Assembly (NCBI GenBank): GCA_028277765.1
Contig: JANQFQ010000129.1
Coordinates: 1-64,000 of the forward strand
Reading direction: 5' to 3'
Length of the DNA stretch: 64,000 bases
From: Desulfobacterales bacterium
GTDB taxonomy: Bacteria; Desulfobacterota; Desulfobacteria; Desulfobacterales; SURF-7
This document shows, piece by piece, positions 1 to 9,607 of this stretch (position 1 is its first letter; every line of letters begins with the position of its first letter). The notes under the pieces were generated by a model. The model ran no database searches. It saw nothing but the letters and a program-made list of their open reading frames with translations, and had not been told where the DNA came from. Both the position numbers and the translations under genes were made by a program.

Positions 1-99
1 CGTTTGAATAGTAAACGACACTATTCAACTCAGCTTTATACCGAAAATGGCATAAGTTTCGTTTGAATAGTAAACGACACTATTCAACTCAGCTTTATA
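1..99. repeat. Two tandem copies of a palindromic dispersed repeat
   Basis: A unit containing GAATAGT-aaacgac-ACTATTC, followed by CAACTCAGCTTTATA, occurs at 1-40 and again at 60-99. The second copy is preceded by GGCATAAGTTTC. A diverged third copy, including the same CATAAGTTTCGT lead-in, lies at 24419-24470. The 7-bp arms can form a small hairpin. The second copy ends exactly where the next reading frame starts, so it forms that gene's immediate 5' region. Function is unknown; it resembles REP-like intergenic elements. Confidence 0.75.
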
Positions 100-1332
100 A
101 TGAATACTACCATTTTTAAAAACAAATCTATAGCATTTAAAGCAGCATTATTATCCTTCTGTTTTCCAGGATTGGGACAGTGGTACATCGGCCAAGGCGG
201 TGTGTTTGTCTTTTATATCTCTGTTATTCTTGCCTTCTCTACAGGTACTTATGACTGCTTTACGAGATGGGATCCGGATTCGTTTTTTGATGACCACTTT
301 CTCACTTGGAGTATCCTCGGCATTGTTATTATCTCACTTATCTGGATAATCAATTGCATTGATGCCTATTTTCGAGCCAGCCGTTCATCTCTCCAAAAAT
401 CCGAAGAAACTCAAATAAATCCATGGACGGCCTCGTTTCTATCTTTAATTGTCCCCGGCCTTGGTCAGCTTTTCAGTCGCAGGTTTTTACTCGGGGTATG
501 GATTATCATCCTGATCGGTTTTTTAAGCATGCTGTCATGGACCTTCATGCCCAAACATGAGCCAGAATATTACAAACAGTTTACTTTCAGCATGTTTAAA
601 CATGACTACTGGCTACATTACAAAACCAGTATAAACTTACGTTGGATCATCAGTATCCTATGGATATCCAATGCAATTGAAGCTTTTTTTCACGCAAACC
701 TCCAAGGGGTTATTCCTGAAAAGATTTCAAAATATATAACCCTGGGACGGATCAGGAATGCCTGGCCGGAGTTTTTGTGGGCTTCAGGATTTTTCTTGAT
801 TGAATTTCATGCCCTTGACAGCTGGTGGTCAAAGCCGGTCTTTTTGATTACCTATCTGAAATACTGGCTTATGTATGAATCTCTGGCCATAATCGCCATT
901 CTTTCCGCTATCTTAATTATGGAAAAAAGACGTCTGGAAAAAGACTATATTGCGGCAGTACCCGGACTTATGGTTGTCTTTACTATTCCCGCGCTTATCA
1001 TGTTTTTAACCGAACAGGTCTCTTTTACATGGGTATTGCTGACATTTACGGCAGTCTTTATTCCCAGAATTATTCATGTTCTGTTTTTACATACAGACTC
1101 CATAGAATTGTTAAAAAAAATTGTGCGTGCTGCTTTTAGCCTGATTGCTGCCGGCATCCTCCTGATCCTCGCGTTTATCTTCTGGAAAACTGTTAATCCC
1201 TGGTTTTACAAACACCTTGTTATGACGCACGGTCTGTACTCTTTAGGTTTCTTTTTTTACTTCATTTTAGGATGTGTGGAATTAAAGTTCGCCCAGTATC
1301 ATCAACCGTTTTATAAGTCTTCAAATAATTAG
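100..1332 (+). CDS. Polytopic membrane protein with duplicated PGLGQ motif
   Basis: A 410-residue, strongly hydrophobic protein with roughly ten predicted membrane segments. Two N-terminal stretches each carry a PGLGQ motif followed by an aromatic residue and a glycine/arginine turn (FPGLGQWY near residue 24 and VPGLGQLF near residue 119). This suggests an internal duplication of a TM2-like two-helix unit; the remainder is hydrophobic without a recognised catalytic motif. No good Shine-Dalgarno is visible because the start codon directly abuts a dispersed repeat, yet the first PGLGQ unit begins soon after the start, so a later start is unlikely. Function is unknown. It converges on the chemoreceptor gene downstream with a gap of 23 nt. 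Confidence 0.7.
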   Translation: MNTTIFKNKSIAFKAALLSFCFPGLGQWYIGQGGVFVFYISVILAFSTGTYDCFTRWDPDSFFDDHFLTWSILGIVIISLIWIINCIDAYFRASRSSLQKSEETQINPWTASFLSLIVPGLGQLFSRRFLLGVWIIILIGFLSMLSWTFMPKHEPEYYKQFTFSMFKHDYWLHYKTSINLRWIISILWISNAIEAFFHANLQGVIPEKISKYITLGRIRNAWPEFLWASGFFLIEFHALDSWWSKPVFLITYLKYWLMYESLAIIAILSAILIMEKRRLEKDYIAAVPGLMVVFTIPALIMFLTEQVSFTWVLLTFTAVFIPRIIHVLFLHTDSIELLKKIVRAAFSLIAAGILLILAFIFWKTVNPWFYKHLVMTHGLYSLGFFFYFILGCVELKFAQYHQPFYKSSNN

Positions 1333-1355
1333 AAATTGTGAGCTTCGTGGTGAGA

Positions 1356-2648
1356 TTAGTCTGTTAACACAGAAAACTTTGCCACACCGCCCTGTAATTG
1401 CTCAGCTACTGTTGACAACTCTTCTGCACTTAATTTTAATTCTGAACTACTCTCAGACATTTTACCTGCATTTTGATTTGCCTCAAAAATATCTTTGGCA
1501 ATGGTTTCCGACACGTTTAAATTTTCAAGAATATTTGTATTAATGCCATACATGCCCTGAGATGCCTGGTTGATATTACCCGCTATTTCATTCGTGGTAA
1601 CCGATTGCTCCTCTACTGACGCGGCTATATTGGACACAATATCATTCCCGTCATTAACAACCTTGGTAATCTGTCCGATCTCGGTAACCGTATCAACGGT
1701 TATATACTGAACCCCTTCGATCATTCCCTTGATTTCCTGGGTCGCTTCAGCTGTCTGGCGTGCCAGTTCTTTTATCTCACCAGCCACTACGGCAAAACCC
1801 TTGCCTGTCTCTCCTGCCCGGGCAGCCTCAATTGTCGCGTTTAAAGCCAGAAGGTTTGTCTGTTCAGATATGTCTGTGATCGTCTCTGTCACTTTGCTGA
1901 TTTCATTAGCGGCCTTTCCTAGTTCTTCAACTTTTTTTGAAGCGTTCTTTGCTTTTTTCACCGCATCATTTGTTATAATTCGGGCTTTTTCAGAACTCTT
2001 TGCTATCTCATTGATAGTAGCCGTGTTTGATGCTAACGCAGTTGCAACCATGTTAATATTATTAGACGTCATGTCAATTGTTTCAGCCATGGCCTTCATG
2101 CTGGCATTCATTTTTCCTGCCCCCTCTGTAGCGGTGGCTGTCCTTTGAGACGTATCTGCTGCATTTTCATCAATTTGTACAGACAGGGCAAACAGTTTTT
2201 CAGCCATTTTCACATTTCCTGCGGAGCTAGACTTGATAGAATTCACAAGCACGGAAATCTCAGTGATCATTGTATTAATCTTTTCAATCATCTCTGCGAT
2301 TTCATCTTTAGATGTTATCTCCATTTTTACTGAGAAATCCCCCTGGCTGAGATCCTCCAGGCATTCAATTATCCGTTTCATTGGATCAGTTAAAAAACGT
2401 ACCATCCAGATGGTTGCAATAGAAGAAGAAATACCGTAAACAGCACAGGCCACAATAAAACTTACAAAATTAATTTCTGAGTAGAACAGATATGCCCCGC
2501 AATAAAGCATTGTCGCGCTCAGGACAATCACAATTAATGCGAACTTGCTCCGGAGCTTCCATTTATACAACCAATAAATAATTATCATCCCTAAAATACA
2601 GAAGAAAAAATGACAGATGCATATGATGTAAATTTGATCTTTCGGCAT
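1356..2648 (-). CDS. Methyl-accepting chemotaxis protein, 3-TM type
   Basis: A 430-residue chemoreceptor. Three hydrophobic segments (about residues 5-28, 36-56 and 63-85) are separated by short loops. The positively charged KWKLRSK loop between TM1 and TM2 predicts an N-out topology. A HAMP linker follows (about 86-140), then a signalling hairpin with the hallmark [18 protein letters not shown] and [11 protein letters not shown]. There is no periplasmic ligand-binding domain and no C-terminal CheR-binding pentapeptide. AAGGGA precedes the ATG. It belongs to a four-member paralogous family in this window (also at 16170, 25276 and 26607). The stimulus is probably sensed within the membrane or by a partner; that is inference. 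Confidence 0.93.
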   Translation of the reverse strand: MPKDQIYIICICHFFFCILGMIIIYWLYKWKLRSKFALIVIVLSATMLYCGAYLFYSEINFVSFIVACAVYGISSSIATIWMVRFLTDPMKRIIECLEDLSQGDFSVKMEITSKDEIAEMIEKINTMITEISVLVNSIKSSSAGNVKMAEKLFALSVQIDENAADTSQRTATATEGAGKMNASMKAMAETIDMTSNNINMVATALASNTATINEIAKSSEKARIITNDAVKKAKNASKKVEELGKAANEISKVTETITDISEQTNLLALNATIEAARAGETGKGFAVVAGEIKELARQTAEATQEIKGMIEGVQYITVDTVTEIGQITKVVNDGNDIVSNIAASVEEQSVTTNEIAGNINQASQGMYGINTNILENLNVSETIAKDIFEANQNAGKMSESSSELKLSAEELSTVAEQLQGGVAKFSVLTD

Positions 2649-2906
2649 AAGATTTCCCTTTCATTATAACCTGATCGTTTAAGCATCATTCAAAAGCATT
2701 TTTGGTCAAGAAAAGATTTCTAAGTAATAAGTATAAATTACCATTAATATTAAATGCTTGTCAAATCCAGAATATAGAACATAGAGAAATTAGACAGAAT
2801 CTTTTCAAGTAGTATAATAAATCCCACTAAAGCTTGACCGGCTCCAATTTTAATGCTATCGGAGTATCACATATCATACACATCATATGAAACCAGGGAG
2901 GGTATC

Positions 2907-3062
2907 ATGTTAGTACTGTCACGAAAATTAAACGAAGTCATTCACATCGGCGACAATATTGAAGTCAAGATTGTCGAAATCACCAAATACAAAGTTAAAA
3001 TCAGTATTGAGGCACCAAAAGATGTCAAAATATCAAGAGATGAGTTGCTTGGCAGGAAATAA
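2907..3062 (+). CDS. csrA: Carbon storage regulator CsrA
   Basis: CsrA/RsmA RNA-binding regulator of translation, a small dimeric beta-strand protein that binds GGA motifs in mRNA leaders. The 51-residue product begins [16 protein letters not shown] and contains the family-typical [13 protein letters not shown] strand/helix. The ATG at 2907 was chosen because AGGGAGG lies just upstream and the family always starts with M-L-x-L-(T/S)-R-(K/R); the reading frame is open further upstream but carries no homologous residues. It is slightly shorter than usual CsrA (about 60 residues) at the C-terminus. In motile bacteria csrA often sits near fliW and flagellar genes; here it stands alone next to a chemoreceptor gene. 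Confidence 0.93.
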   Translation: MLVLSRKLNEVIHIGDNIEVKIVEITKYKVKISIEAPKDVKISRDELLGRK

Positions 3063-3222
3063 AGCAAATTTTGAAAACAAAGATAGATTAAACTGTATTG
3101 ACCAGCACTTGATTTTACAGGATTAATACTGGCCCTGCCCCTTATGCTTGATTTATTCCGCCCGGGCTGATACTTTTACATATCTGATACATCTCTGCAT
3201 CATAATTATCAGGACCGGAATT

Positions 3223-3993
3223 GTGATAAAAAAAACAGCTTTACTACTAGCCGTTCTTCTTGCAATAAATACCATCCCTGCCCCTGCCTTTTCTCAATCG
3301 ATTGAAAAGTCACTCACACCAAAACAGATTCTCGATAAGGTTGATGATCTGTGGAGGGGCGAATCAAGCTATGGTAAAATAAACATGACCATCACAACCG
3401 AGCATTGGTCACGGTCCTTGACATTAGAAGCATGGAGCAAGGGGAAAGACCGGTCGCTGATAAAAATTCTTTCGCCAAAAAAAGAAAAAGGGACCGCCAC
3501 CCTCCGGTACGGCAATAATATCTGGAACTACCTCCCCAAGGTCAAACGGGTTATCAAGCTCCCTTCATCCATGATGGCTTCCGCGTGGATGGGGAGTCAC
3601 TTTACAAACGATGATCTTGTTAAAGAGAGCAGGATGGCCGACGATTATACGTTTACAATCACTTTTGACGGAGAAAAAAACAGGAAGAAGATTGTTGAAG
3701 TGACCTGCATCCCTAATCCTGAAGCAGCCGTTGTATGGGGCAAGGTCGTTGTTATTGTCGACCGTGTCACCTATCTTCCTCTGACAATAAATTATTATGA
3801 CGAAGACATGAACCTTGCCCGGATCATGACTTTCATGGATGTCGGCCCTTTAGGTGGGAAGGACCGCCCGAGGAGAATGAGCATTGTCCCGGCTGACAAC
3901 TCTGACGAATCAACGACGGTTCATTATTCCGAGCTTGAATTCAATCCTGATATAAGTGACGCCCTGTTTTCAATACGGTCACTTCAGAAATAA
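3223..3993 (+). CDS. Outer membrane lipoprotein-sorting (LolA-like) protein
   Basis: A periplasmic protein of the LolA-like 'outer membrane lipoprotein-sorting' family, predicted to carry a hydrophobic ligand between inner and outer membrane. A GTG at 3223 preceded by AGGA gives VIKKTALLLAVLLA, a signal peptide ending near AFSQ; an ATG at 3148 would put a long unlikely leader before it. The mature part has the family's LTPKQILDKVDDLW opening, the MTITTEHW strand and a NIWNYLPKVKRVIKLP segment. About 256 residues. It precedes two FtsX permeases, an ABC ATPase and a beta-barrel protein, so the five genes probably form one transenvelope export system. The cargo is unknown. Confidence 0.85.
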   Translation: MIKKTALLLAVLLAINTIPAPAFSQSIEKSLTPKQILDKVDDLWRGESSYGKINMTITTEHWSRSLTLEAWSKGKDRSLIKILSPKKEKGTATLRYGNNIWNYLPKVKRVIKLPSSMMASAWMGSHFTNDDLVKESRMADDYTFTITFDGEKNRKKIVEVTCIPNPEAAVVWGKVVVIVDRVTYLPLTINYYDEDMNLARIMTFMDVGPLGGKDRPRRMSIVPADNSDESTTVHYSELEFNPDISDALFSIRSLQK

Positions 3994-4003
3994 AAGAGTG
4001 CGC

Positions 4004-5221
4004 ATGACCATTTTCCGCTATGCATGGCGAAATCTCTGGCGAAACAAGCAGAGAACCATTATCACCATTGCAGCTATATCCCTGAACACAGCGATCCTGA
4101 TCATCAGCTACGCCCTTATGGACGGCATGATAAAACACACCGTAAATAATATGACAAACATGGTTGTTGGTGAGGCGCAAATACACGGCAAGGGATACCG
4201 TGATGACCGTTCATTTTATAAATCCCTGCCGAATCCTGAACAGCTGATCCAATCAGCCGGCAATCAAAATATCGGAGCAGCACCAAGGAGCTATGGATAC
4301 GGACTGATTTCGGTTGGCACAAAATCAGCAGGCGCTATGTTCTGGGGGATAAATCCTGATATTGAGATGAACGTATTTGACCTCCCTAAACAGATACAGC
4401 ACGGTCAATATCTCTCAATTGAAGCTGAAAAAGGGCTGGTCCTGGGTAAAAAGCTCACCCGCTCCTTAAACGCAGGTGTGGGCTCTGAAATTATTGTAGT
4501 GGTCCAGGCCGCGGACGGATCCCTTGGCAATGATCTGTACACGGTTACAGGAATATTAAAAACAGCTGGAGACTCTATCGACAGGAGCATGGCCATCATG
4601 CACAAGGATGATTTCAGGGATCTGTTTGTATCTGGAGGCCGAATCCACGAAATCGCGTTGAATACAAAGGGAAAGCTCGAAACCTGTGAACTGGCTGAAC
4701 GAATGAGGCCTGATGAAGGAGAAGGGGAACTTAGAACATGGCGGGAGCTATTGCCCATGCTTTCTGATATGGTTAATATCTTTGATGTGGTCATCTGGAT
4801 TTTTGGCGCCATATTTTTTCTGGCCGCCGGTCTTGGGGTAATGAATACCATGCTCATGGCCACCTATGAACGGATCCGAGAGTTTGGTATTCAAAAGGCC
4901 CTTGGAACATCTCCGCTGAGAATCGTCGGGAACATGGCGGCAGAAGCATTTGTACTTTCACTGTTTTCAGCTGTACTCGGAACGTTTTTTGGTCTTATTG
5001 GATCGTACTACCTGCAGGAAGTGGGAATAGACACAAGTATGTTTGCCGGCACATTCTCTTTTTCCGGTATCGCTTTTGATCCTGTGTGGCGGGCTGTTAT
5101 CAGTGCACAGGGGGTCATTTTTCCTGTATTGGTCATGTGCATAACCTGTACCGCTGCATCTTTGTATCCGGCAATCATCGCTGCACGGCTTGATCCGGTA
5201 AAAGCGATTTATCATGTATGA
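4004..5221 (+). CDS. ABC transporter permease, FtsX/LolE type
   Basis: A 405-residue inner-membrane permease of the MacB/LolCE superfamily. The start YAWRNLWRNKQRTIIT is the amphipathic elbow and first membrane helix typical of the family. A large periplasmic domain (about 50-270) follows, then three C-terminal helices (about 275-300, 325-350 and 370-395) with the FtsX signature LGVMNTMLMATYERIREFGIQKALG. The ATG at 4004 lies 10 nt after the stop of the LolA-like gene. An in-frame ATG at 3956 would overlap that gene and add non-family residues. Probably pairs with the permease at 5539 and the ATPase at 6777. Confidence 0.88.
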   Translation: MTIFRYAWRNLWRNKQRTIITIAAISLNTAILIISYALMDGMIKHTVNNMTNMVVGEAQIHGKGYRDDRSFYKSLPNPEQLIQSAGNQNIGAAPRSYGYGLISVGTKSAGAMFWGINPDIEMNVFDLPKQIQHGQYLSIEAEKGLVLGKKLTRSLNAGVGSEIIVVVQAADGSLGNDLYTVTGILKTAGDSIDRSMAIMHKDDFRDLFVSGGRIHEIALNTKGKLETCELAERMRPDEGEGELRTWRELLPMLSDMVNIFDVVIWIFGAIFFLAAGLGVMNTMLMATYERIREFGIQKALGTSPLRIVGNMAAEAFVLSLFSAVLGTFFGLIGSYYLQEVGIDTSMFAGTFSFSGIAFDPVWRAVISAQGVIFPVLVMCITCTAASLYPAIIAARLDPVKAIYHV

Positions 5222-5538
5222 GTACAAAAGTGCCTAAAATGCCTAAAGTGCGCTAAAGTTGATGTATCGCTTCGCTCTATCAATTTTAAAAAAAATCGTA
5301 GTCATGATCGGGATAGAAGAAGTTACAAGTGACTTGTGGAATTCGACAATTTTTATATAAAAACATTGCTATCACAGACACAAAGAGCTGGGAGGAAGTT
5401 TTGAACATTTGAAAATTCGGATTTTAGATTTGTTTCGTGCTTCGATATTCGGATTTCGGATTTCATCAGCACCTGTATTGTGAGTGATGGTGAATAAATA
5501 AAATTTTAGTTCTCGTAGATTAAACTTGGATAATAAAC
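5222..5538. repeat. Repeat-bearing spacer between the two permease genes
   Basis: This 317-nt spacer holds no gene. At about 5229-5280 are repeated GCCTAAA(G/A)TGC words followed by CTAAAGTTGATGTATCGC; the same block occurs in reverse orientation at about 24384-24412. At about 5405-5466 is a TTTCGTGCTTCG...ATTTCGGATTTC block shared with 38366-38412 (reverse) and 38671-38741. The spacer interrupts what otherwise looks like a single operon, so repeats seem to have inserted between co-functional genes. Confidence 0.7.
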
Positions 5539-6768
5539 ATGTTAATACGTCTTGCATGGCGAAGTATCTGGCGAAACCGTCGCCGAACGATTATTACGGT
5601 TACATCCATCGGTTTTGGCCTGGCAATCGCCATTTTTTTCATATGTCTTGCTGAAGGGGTCTATGCTCAGCTTGTCAGGGACGGTGTAAGGCTTCAAAGC
5701 GGCCACATAACACTTGAACACCCGGAATATCGGAATGCGCCGGCAATTGATCTTTTTCTTGATAGGCCGGATTCATTGCGGGCAGAAATAAACACGTTTT
5801 CAGATGTAGCGTTAACAAAGCTCGTTATCCTGGGCCAGGGTGTAGCAAAAACCGGAACCGGGAGCGTTGGAGTGGCAGTAATGGGAGTTGAACCATCAGT
5901 CGAAGTTCTTCTGTCACCTATTATCAAAACAATTATTTCAGGCAGATACCTGGTAGATAGCGACAACTCAAAAATTGTCATTGGCAGCAAACTGGCAAAA
6001 CGTCTCCATCTAAAGGAAGGGAAAAAACTAGTCCTAACCACCAATGATATCACCGGCGCCCTTACAGAAGACCTGTGCCGTGTAGCAGGTATTTTTGAAA
6101 CCGGTTCAGAAGAAATTGATGGCTACATTGTTCATGCGCCGATCCGATTTTTAAGGGCTCTTTACAACATGCCGGAAGGGAGCGCCACCCAGTTAGGTAT
6201 CGTACTTTCCGCTCCTGAATCCCAGAATAAAATTAAAAAGAGAGTTGAAGCGCTTATAATAAATAAGCATATAACTGCTTATCCCTGGCAGGAAATTCTT
6301 CCTGAGCTTGCCTCATATATTAAACTGGACAGGGGATCAAACCTGATATTTCAGGCAATTCTTATTTTTTTAATCCTTTTTACCATATTTAACACTATTT
6401 TTATGTCCGTACTGGAACGGAACAGGGAATTTGCCATGCTTTTGGCCATAGGTACACACCCTGCATTGCTGAAATACCAGCTTCTGCTGGAGTCTTTTTT
6501 TATCGGGCTTATCGGCTGCTGCGCTGGGCTAATATTCGGAGGTACCGCTTCATATGCGCTTCAGGCCAAGGGCTTTGATCTTGCTAACCTCTACACAGCA
6601 GAAGGTGCCAGTATATCAGGTGTGGTCCTTTCATCCGTCATCCACGCACGGGTCACACCAATGATACTCCTTGGAACCAGCGGAATCGTCCTGGCAGCCA
6701 CGCTTTTGCTAAGCATGGTTTCAATGAAACGGATAGACACGATCCAGATAACGGATACGCTAAGATAG
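5539..6768 (+). CDS. ABC transporter permease, FtsX/LolC type
   Basis: Second permease of the system, 409 residues. It starts with RLAWRSIWRNRRRTIITVTS, matching the amphipathic elbow of the first permease, has a long periplasmic domain (about 45-270) and ends with three membrane helices containing FNTIFMSVLERNREFAMLLAIG, the FtsX signature. It is paralogous to the permease at 4004, so the complex is probably a LolC/LolE-like heterodimer. The ATPase gene starts 8 nt downstream. Substrate unknown; lipoprotein or lipid extraction is the family-based guess. Confidence 0.88.
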   Translation: MLIRLAWRSIWRNRRRTIITVTSIGFGLAIAIFFICLAEGVYAQLVRDGVRLQSGHITLEHPEYRNAPAIDLFLDRPDSLRAEINTFSDVALTKLVILGQGVAKTGTGSVGVAVMGVEPSVEVLLSPIIKTIISGRYLVDSDNSKIVIGSKLAKRLHLKEGKKLVLTTNDITGALTEDLCRVAGIFETGSEEIDGYIVHAPIRFLRALYNMPEGSATQLGIVLSAPESQNKIKKRVEALIINKHITAYPWQEILPELASYIKLDRGSNLIFQAILIFLILFTIFNTIFMSVLERNREFAMLLAIGTHPALLKYQLLLESFFIGLIGCCAGLIFGGTASYALQAKGFDLANLYTAEGASISGVVLSSVIHARVTPMILLGTSGIVLAATLLLSMVSMKRIDTIQITDTLR

Positions 6769-6776
6769 GAGATTTT

Positions 6777-7463
6777 ATGAATCCGATTGTCAAACTTCAG
6801 GGTATAACAAAGGATTACGGTCAGGGAGATATCATTGTCCATGCACTGCGCGGAATTGATATTACCATTAATCCCGGTGATTTTACGGCCATGGCCGGAC
6901 CCTCTGGTTCAGGTAAAAGCACCCTTCTAAATATCATCAGCGGCCTTGACCGTCCAACATCCGGAACAGTCGAAATCGAGAACCTCACCATCAATACCAT
7001 GTCTCGTACAGAACTGAGCCGCCTTCGCCGGGATCGGATCGGACTGATTTTTCAAAGCTATAATCTCATTCCCGTGCTTACAGCCCTTGAAAACACAGAG
7101 TATATCCTGATGCTCAAGGGGATGCCTGTAAAGGAGCGACAGGATATTGTGCGGGAACTTTTAAAAGAGGTGGGACTCGAAGGCATGGAAAACCGTTTTC
7201 CGCGTGAGCTTTCAGGGGGCCAGCAGCAGCGGGTTGCCATTGCCCGCGCGATTGCTTCAGAGCCGGCACTGGTACTTGCGGATGAACCAACTGCAAACGT
7301 AGATTCCAAAACAGCTTCCGGCCTCCTTGATCTCATGGAACGCCTGAATAAAGAAAAAAAGATCACGTTTCTGTTTTCAACACACGACAAGAATGTTATG
7401 GCCAGGGCAGATAAGCTTTTGTGGCTTAAAGATGGGAAAATTAATGATTATAGAACCGCTTAA
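6777..7463 (+). CDS. ABC transporter ATP-binding protein, LolD/MacB type
   Basis: A 228-residue ATPase with Walker A GPSGSGKST (about residue 42), Q-loop FQSYNLIPVLTALEN, signature LSGGQQQRVAIARAI, Walker B LVLADEPTANVD and the switch histidine in STHD. LNIISGLDRPTSGTVEI is characteristic of the LolD/MacB/FtsE branch. AGGAG precedes the ATG and the gene follows its permease by 8 nt. It should energise the two FtsX-type permeases by the mechanotransmission mechanism known for MacB and LolCDE. Confidence 0.92.
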   Translation: MNPIVKLQGITKDYGQGDIIVHALRGIDITINPGDFTAMAGPSGSGKSTLLNIISGLDRPTSGTVEIENLTINTMSRTELSRLRRDRIGLIFQSYNLIPVLTALENTEYILMLKGMPVKERQDIVRELLKEVGLEGMENRFPRELSGGQQQRVAIARAIASEPALVLADEPTANVDSKTASGLLDLMERLNKEKKITFLFSTHDKNVMARADKLLWLKDGKINDYRTA

Positions 7464-7496
7464 AAAGCTTTTAATTGTAATAATACATAGTCGTTT

Positions 7497-8810
7497 ATGA
7501 AAATTTTAAGCTTCATAATCCTATTTATTTGTTGCCTCTGTTACCCGTCCCCCGTGTTTGGGCTAGTAGGTGACACTGAAAAATCCTTTGGCATAGACGG
7601 CAGCCTTCGTACAACAGCTGCACGAATCAATATAAGCCGGCTGCCGTCGTTTTTTACGGAAAACATTACACAGGACCATTCCCTTCAGACAATTCTCCGT
7701 CTCATTGCAGCGGGCCGCCCTTCTAACAGTCTCTCCTATGAAATACATCTTGTGCAAGGCCATTTTGTCCCGCCTTATTATGATGTGGCTGACTTGACAA
7801 TTATTCCAGAAAAAACACGTTATCAAGCCATCGATCTTTCACAGAACTGGTATGAAGGCGAAAATTCAAGGGCCACGCTCTGGTTTGACCGGTTCAACGC
7901 TAAATTATCACTATCATCTGCTGATGTGACCATTGGCAGACAGGCGATTACTTTTGGAAAAGCGTATTTCTGGAACCCGCTTGATATTTTTTCTCCTTTT
8001 TCACCCCAGCAACTGGACAGGGACTACAAGGCAGGTGTTGATGCCATACGTCTGGATATTCCCATGGGGAATTTTTCCGGCTTCAATCTCATCAATGTCT
8101 TTGGCCCTGAGATCCCACCACCCTGGCAGCCTGATACTGATGATAAAAACATTGATATGGATTTATACGGCTCGGCTGTACTTGCGCGACTATATACCAC
8201 GATCGCTGATTGGGATTTTTCTTTGCAATTTGGGAAAATATACGGCGGCGGACACCTGGGGTTTGGCGCAACAGGTGAAATAGGGTGGCTTGAAACCAGG
8301 TTTGAAGCAGCAATGTTCACAGCCTCTCAAAACAGCTCTTTTCCGGATAATACGTCTGAGGCACTATATGAAGATTATACCACAGTGGTCTTAGGCGTGG
8401 GCCATCGTTTTGAAAACAGTCTGACATATGAAATCGAATATCTGTATAACGGGGCAAGTGATGACAATGACTTGGAAACATCGTTAAAGCGGTTTACATA
8501 CGGTGGTGCGCTTCATATCAGCGAACAGCTGGTGGGCGGGATAATCAGTTATGAATTTTTGCCCATTGCCATCGGGCAGATAGCGTGTATCTATTCCATT
8601 TCAGACCGCTCAATCCAGATTCAGCCGTCGTTTTCTGTTTCTTTGACTGATGAAGTTGACCTTCTTGTTGCAGGGACCTTCAGTCGAGGCGATCGCCCGT
8701 ATCAGCAGACAATTCAAATAGGGCCATATCAAATAATACAGACCCGGATTGCCAGTGAATTTGGAACATACCCTGATGTTTATTATATAGAGCTGAAATT
8801 CTATTTTTGA
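7497..8810 (+). CDS. Outer-membrane beta-barrel protein, porin-like
   Basis: A 437-residue exported protein: signal peptide (about 1-23, cleaved near VFG), then alternating hydrophobic/polar strands rich in aromatic residues, ending in YYIELKFYF with the C-terminal phenylalanine typical of Omp85-assembled barrels. The stretch TIGRQAITFGKAYFWNPLDIF resembles segments of large porin-like barrels seen next to LolA-like/RND systems. It lies 33 nt downstream of the ABC ATPase and is probably the outer-membrane component or recipient of the system. No enzymatic motif is visible; the specific substrate is unknown. Confidence 0.7.
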   Translation: MKILSFIILFICCLCYPSPVFGLVGDTEKSFGIDGSLRTTAARINISRLPSFFTENITQDHSLQTILRLIAAGRPSNSLSYEIHLVQGHFVPPYYDVADLTIIPEKTRYQAIDLSQNWYEGENSRATLWFDRFNAKLSLSSADVTIGRQAITFGKAYFWNPLDIFSPFSPQQLDRDYKAGVDAIRLDIPMGNFSGFNLINVFGPEIPPPWQPDTDDKNIDMDLYGSAVLARLYTTIADWDFSLQFGKIYGGGHLGFGATGEIGWLETRFEAAMFTASQNSSFPDNTSEALYEDYTTVVLGVGHRFENSLTYEIEYLYNGASDDNDLETSLKRFTYGGALHISEQLVGGIISYEFLPIAIGQIACIYSISDRSIQIQPSFSVSLTDEVDLLVAGTFSRGDRPYQQTIQIGPYQIIQTRIASEFGTYPDVYYIELKFYF

Positions 8811-8860
8811 TCTGGTTCACACCAGTTGCAAAGATAAAATAAGCTATGCAAGTGTAAACA

Positions 8861-8910
8861 AAACAATCCATTGTTTTTGATAAATAATCATAAAACAACC
8901 GGTTGTTTTT
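8861..8910. terminator. Twin hairpins between convergent genes
   Basis: Two similar short hairpins followed by T-runs: AAACAATCCATTGTTTTT at 8861-8878 and AAAACAACCGGTTGTTTT within 8892-8910. They lie between convergent genes (stops at 8810 and 8948) and can act on both strands. Stems are AT-rich, so efficiency is uncertain. Confidence 0.55.
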
Positions 8911-8947
8911 GACATTTATGTCAATATTAACAGGTTTAAATTGACCT

Positions 8948-9607
8948 CTATTCCTCTTCCAATATCGTAGTAAGACGGTCCAGGTCATTAATTTTCCGCC
9001 AATTGCCACCGCGCTTAGTGACGATCTCCTCCCACATGTTCAGCCGATCATAATATTTCTGGGGATTGGCCTGGTCAGGAAGCAGTTTTGTGACATTAAG
9101 GGCGATAATATTATACCCATTAAGATCAAGATCGATCTTGTTTAAATCCCGTGTATGTCCCTCTTCAAGGTCTTCCTCAAGATCAGAAAATATAAGAACA
9201 TATTTTTTCCCTGGCTTTGCTTCTTCTAAATATTCCACAGCCTGTAGCAGTCCGCCTGTAATATCTGTATGTGCGCTTCCTTTGACAGAGGTAATAAAAT
9301 CAGATACGGTTTTCTCAAAAACACGTTTCTGCTTAACGGCAACTGAAGGGCGCTGATCAAAGGTCGCTTTGGCGATAATATCCTTTTCACTGAAGCTGCC
9401 GCTGTCTATACGCGCTACCGCCAGTGTATCTCCTGGGTTAAGCGTTCCCAGCAGGTAATTGATGATCCTTTTTGCTTGTTCAAGCTGCTTTGTATAGGTG
9501 CCAGAGGTGTCCATTAGCATATAAACCCCGATGGTTGTGGGTGTATCTGTACAGCCGTGCAAAGAGAATAATATGCCTAAAATAAAAATAATTATTATTT
9601 TTTTCAT
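8948..9607 (-). CDS. VWA-domain lipoprotein
   Basis: A 219-residue lipoprotein: hydrophobic leader with lipobox LHGC (Cys19), then a von Willebrand factor A domain. The MIDAS-type motif is D-T-S-G-T in VYMLMDTSGTY, with a supporting threonine in HTDITGGL and an acidic strand LIFSDLEED. VWA domains bind metal and mediate protein-protein contact. Its ATG overlaps the stop of the upstream coiled-coil membrane protein by one base (TAATG), so translation is coupled and the two products probably interact. Its role is not established. Confidence 0.85.
   Translation of the reverse strand: MKKIIIIFILGILFSLHGCTDTPTTIGVYMLMDTSGTYTKQLEQAKRIINYLLGTLNPGDTLAVARIDSGSFSEKDIIAKATFDQRPSVAVKQKRVFEKTVSDFITSVKGSAHTDITGGLLQAVEYLEEAKPGKKYVLIFSDLEEDLEEGHTRDLNKIDLDLNGYNIIALNVTKLLPDQANPQKYYDRLNMWEEIVTKRGGNWRKINDLDRLTTILEEE

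Noticed and set aside
1-99. Possible CRISPR repeat pair
   Set aside because: Only two units with about 20 nt between them, no further repeats or cas genes, and a third copy is dispersed at 24.4 kb.
1729-2148. Antisense reading frames across chemoreceptor genes
   Set aside because: Low-complexity mirror frames of the conserved signalling domain; the minus-strand protein is unmistakable.
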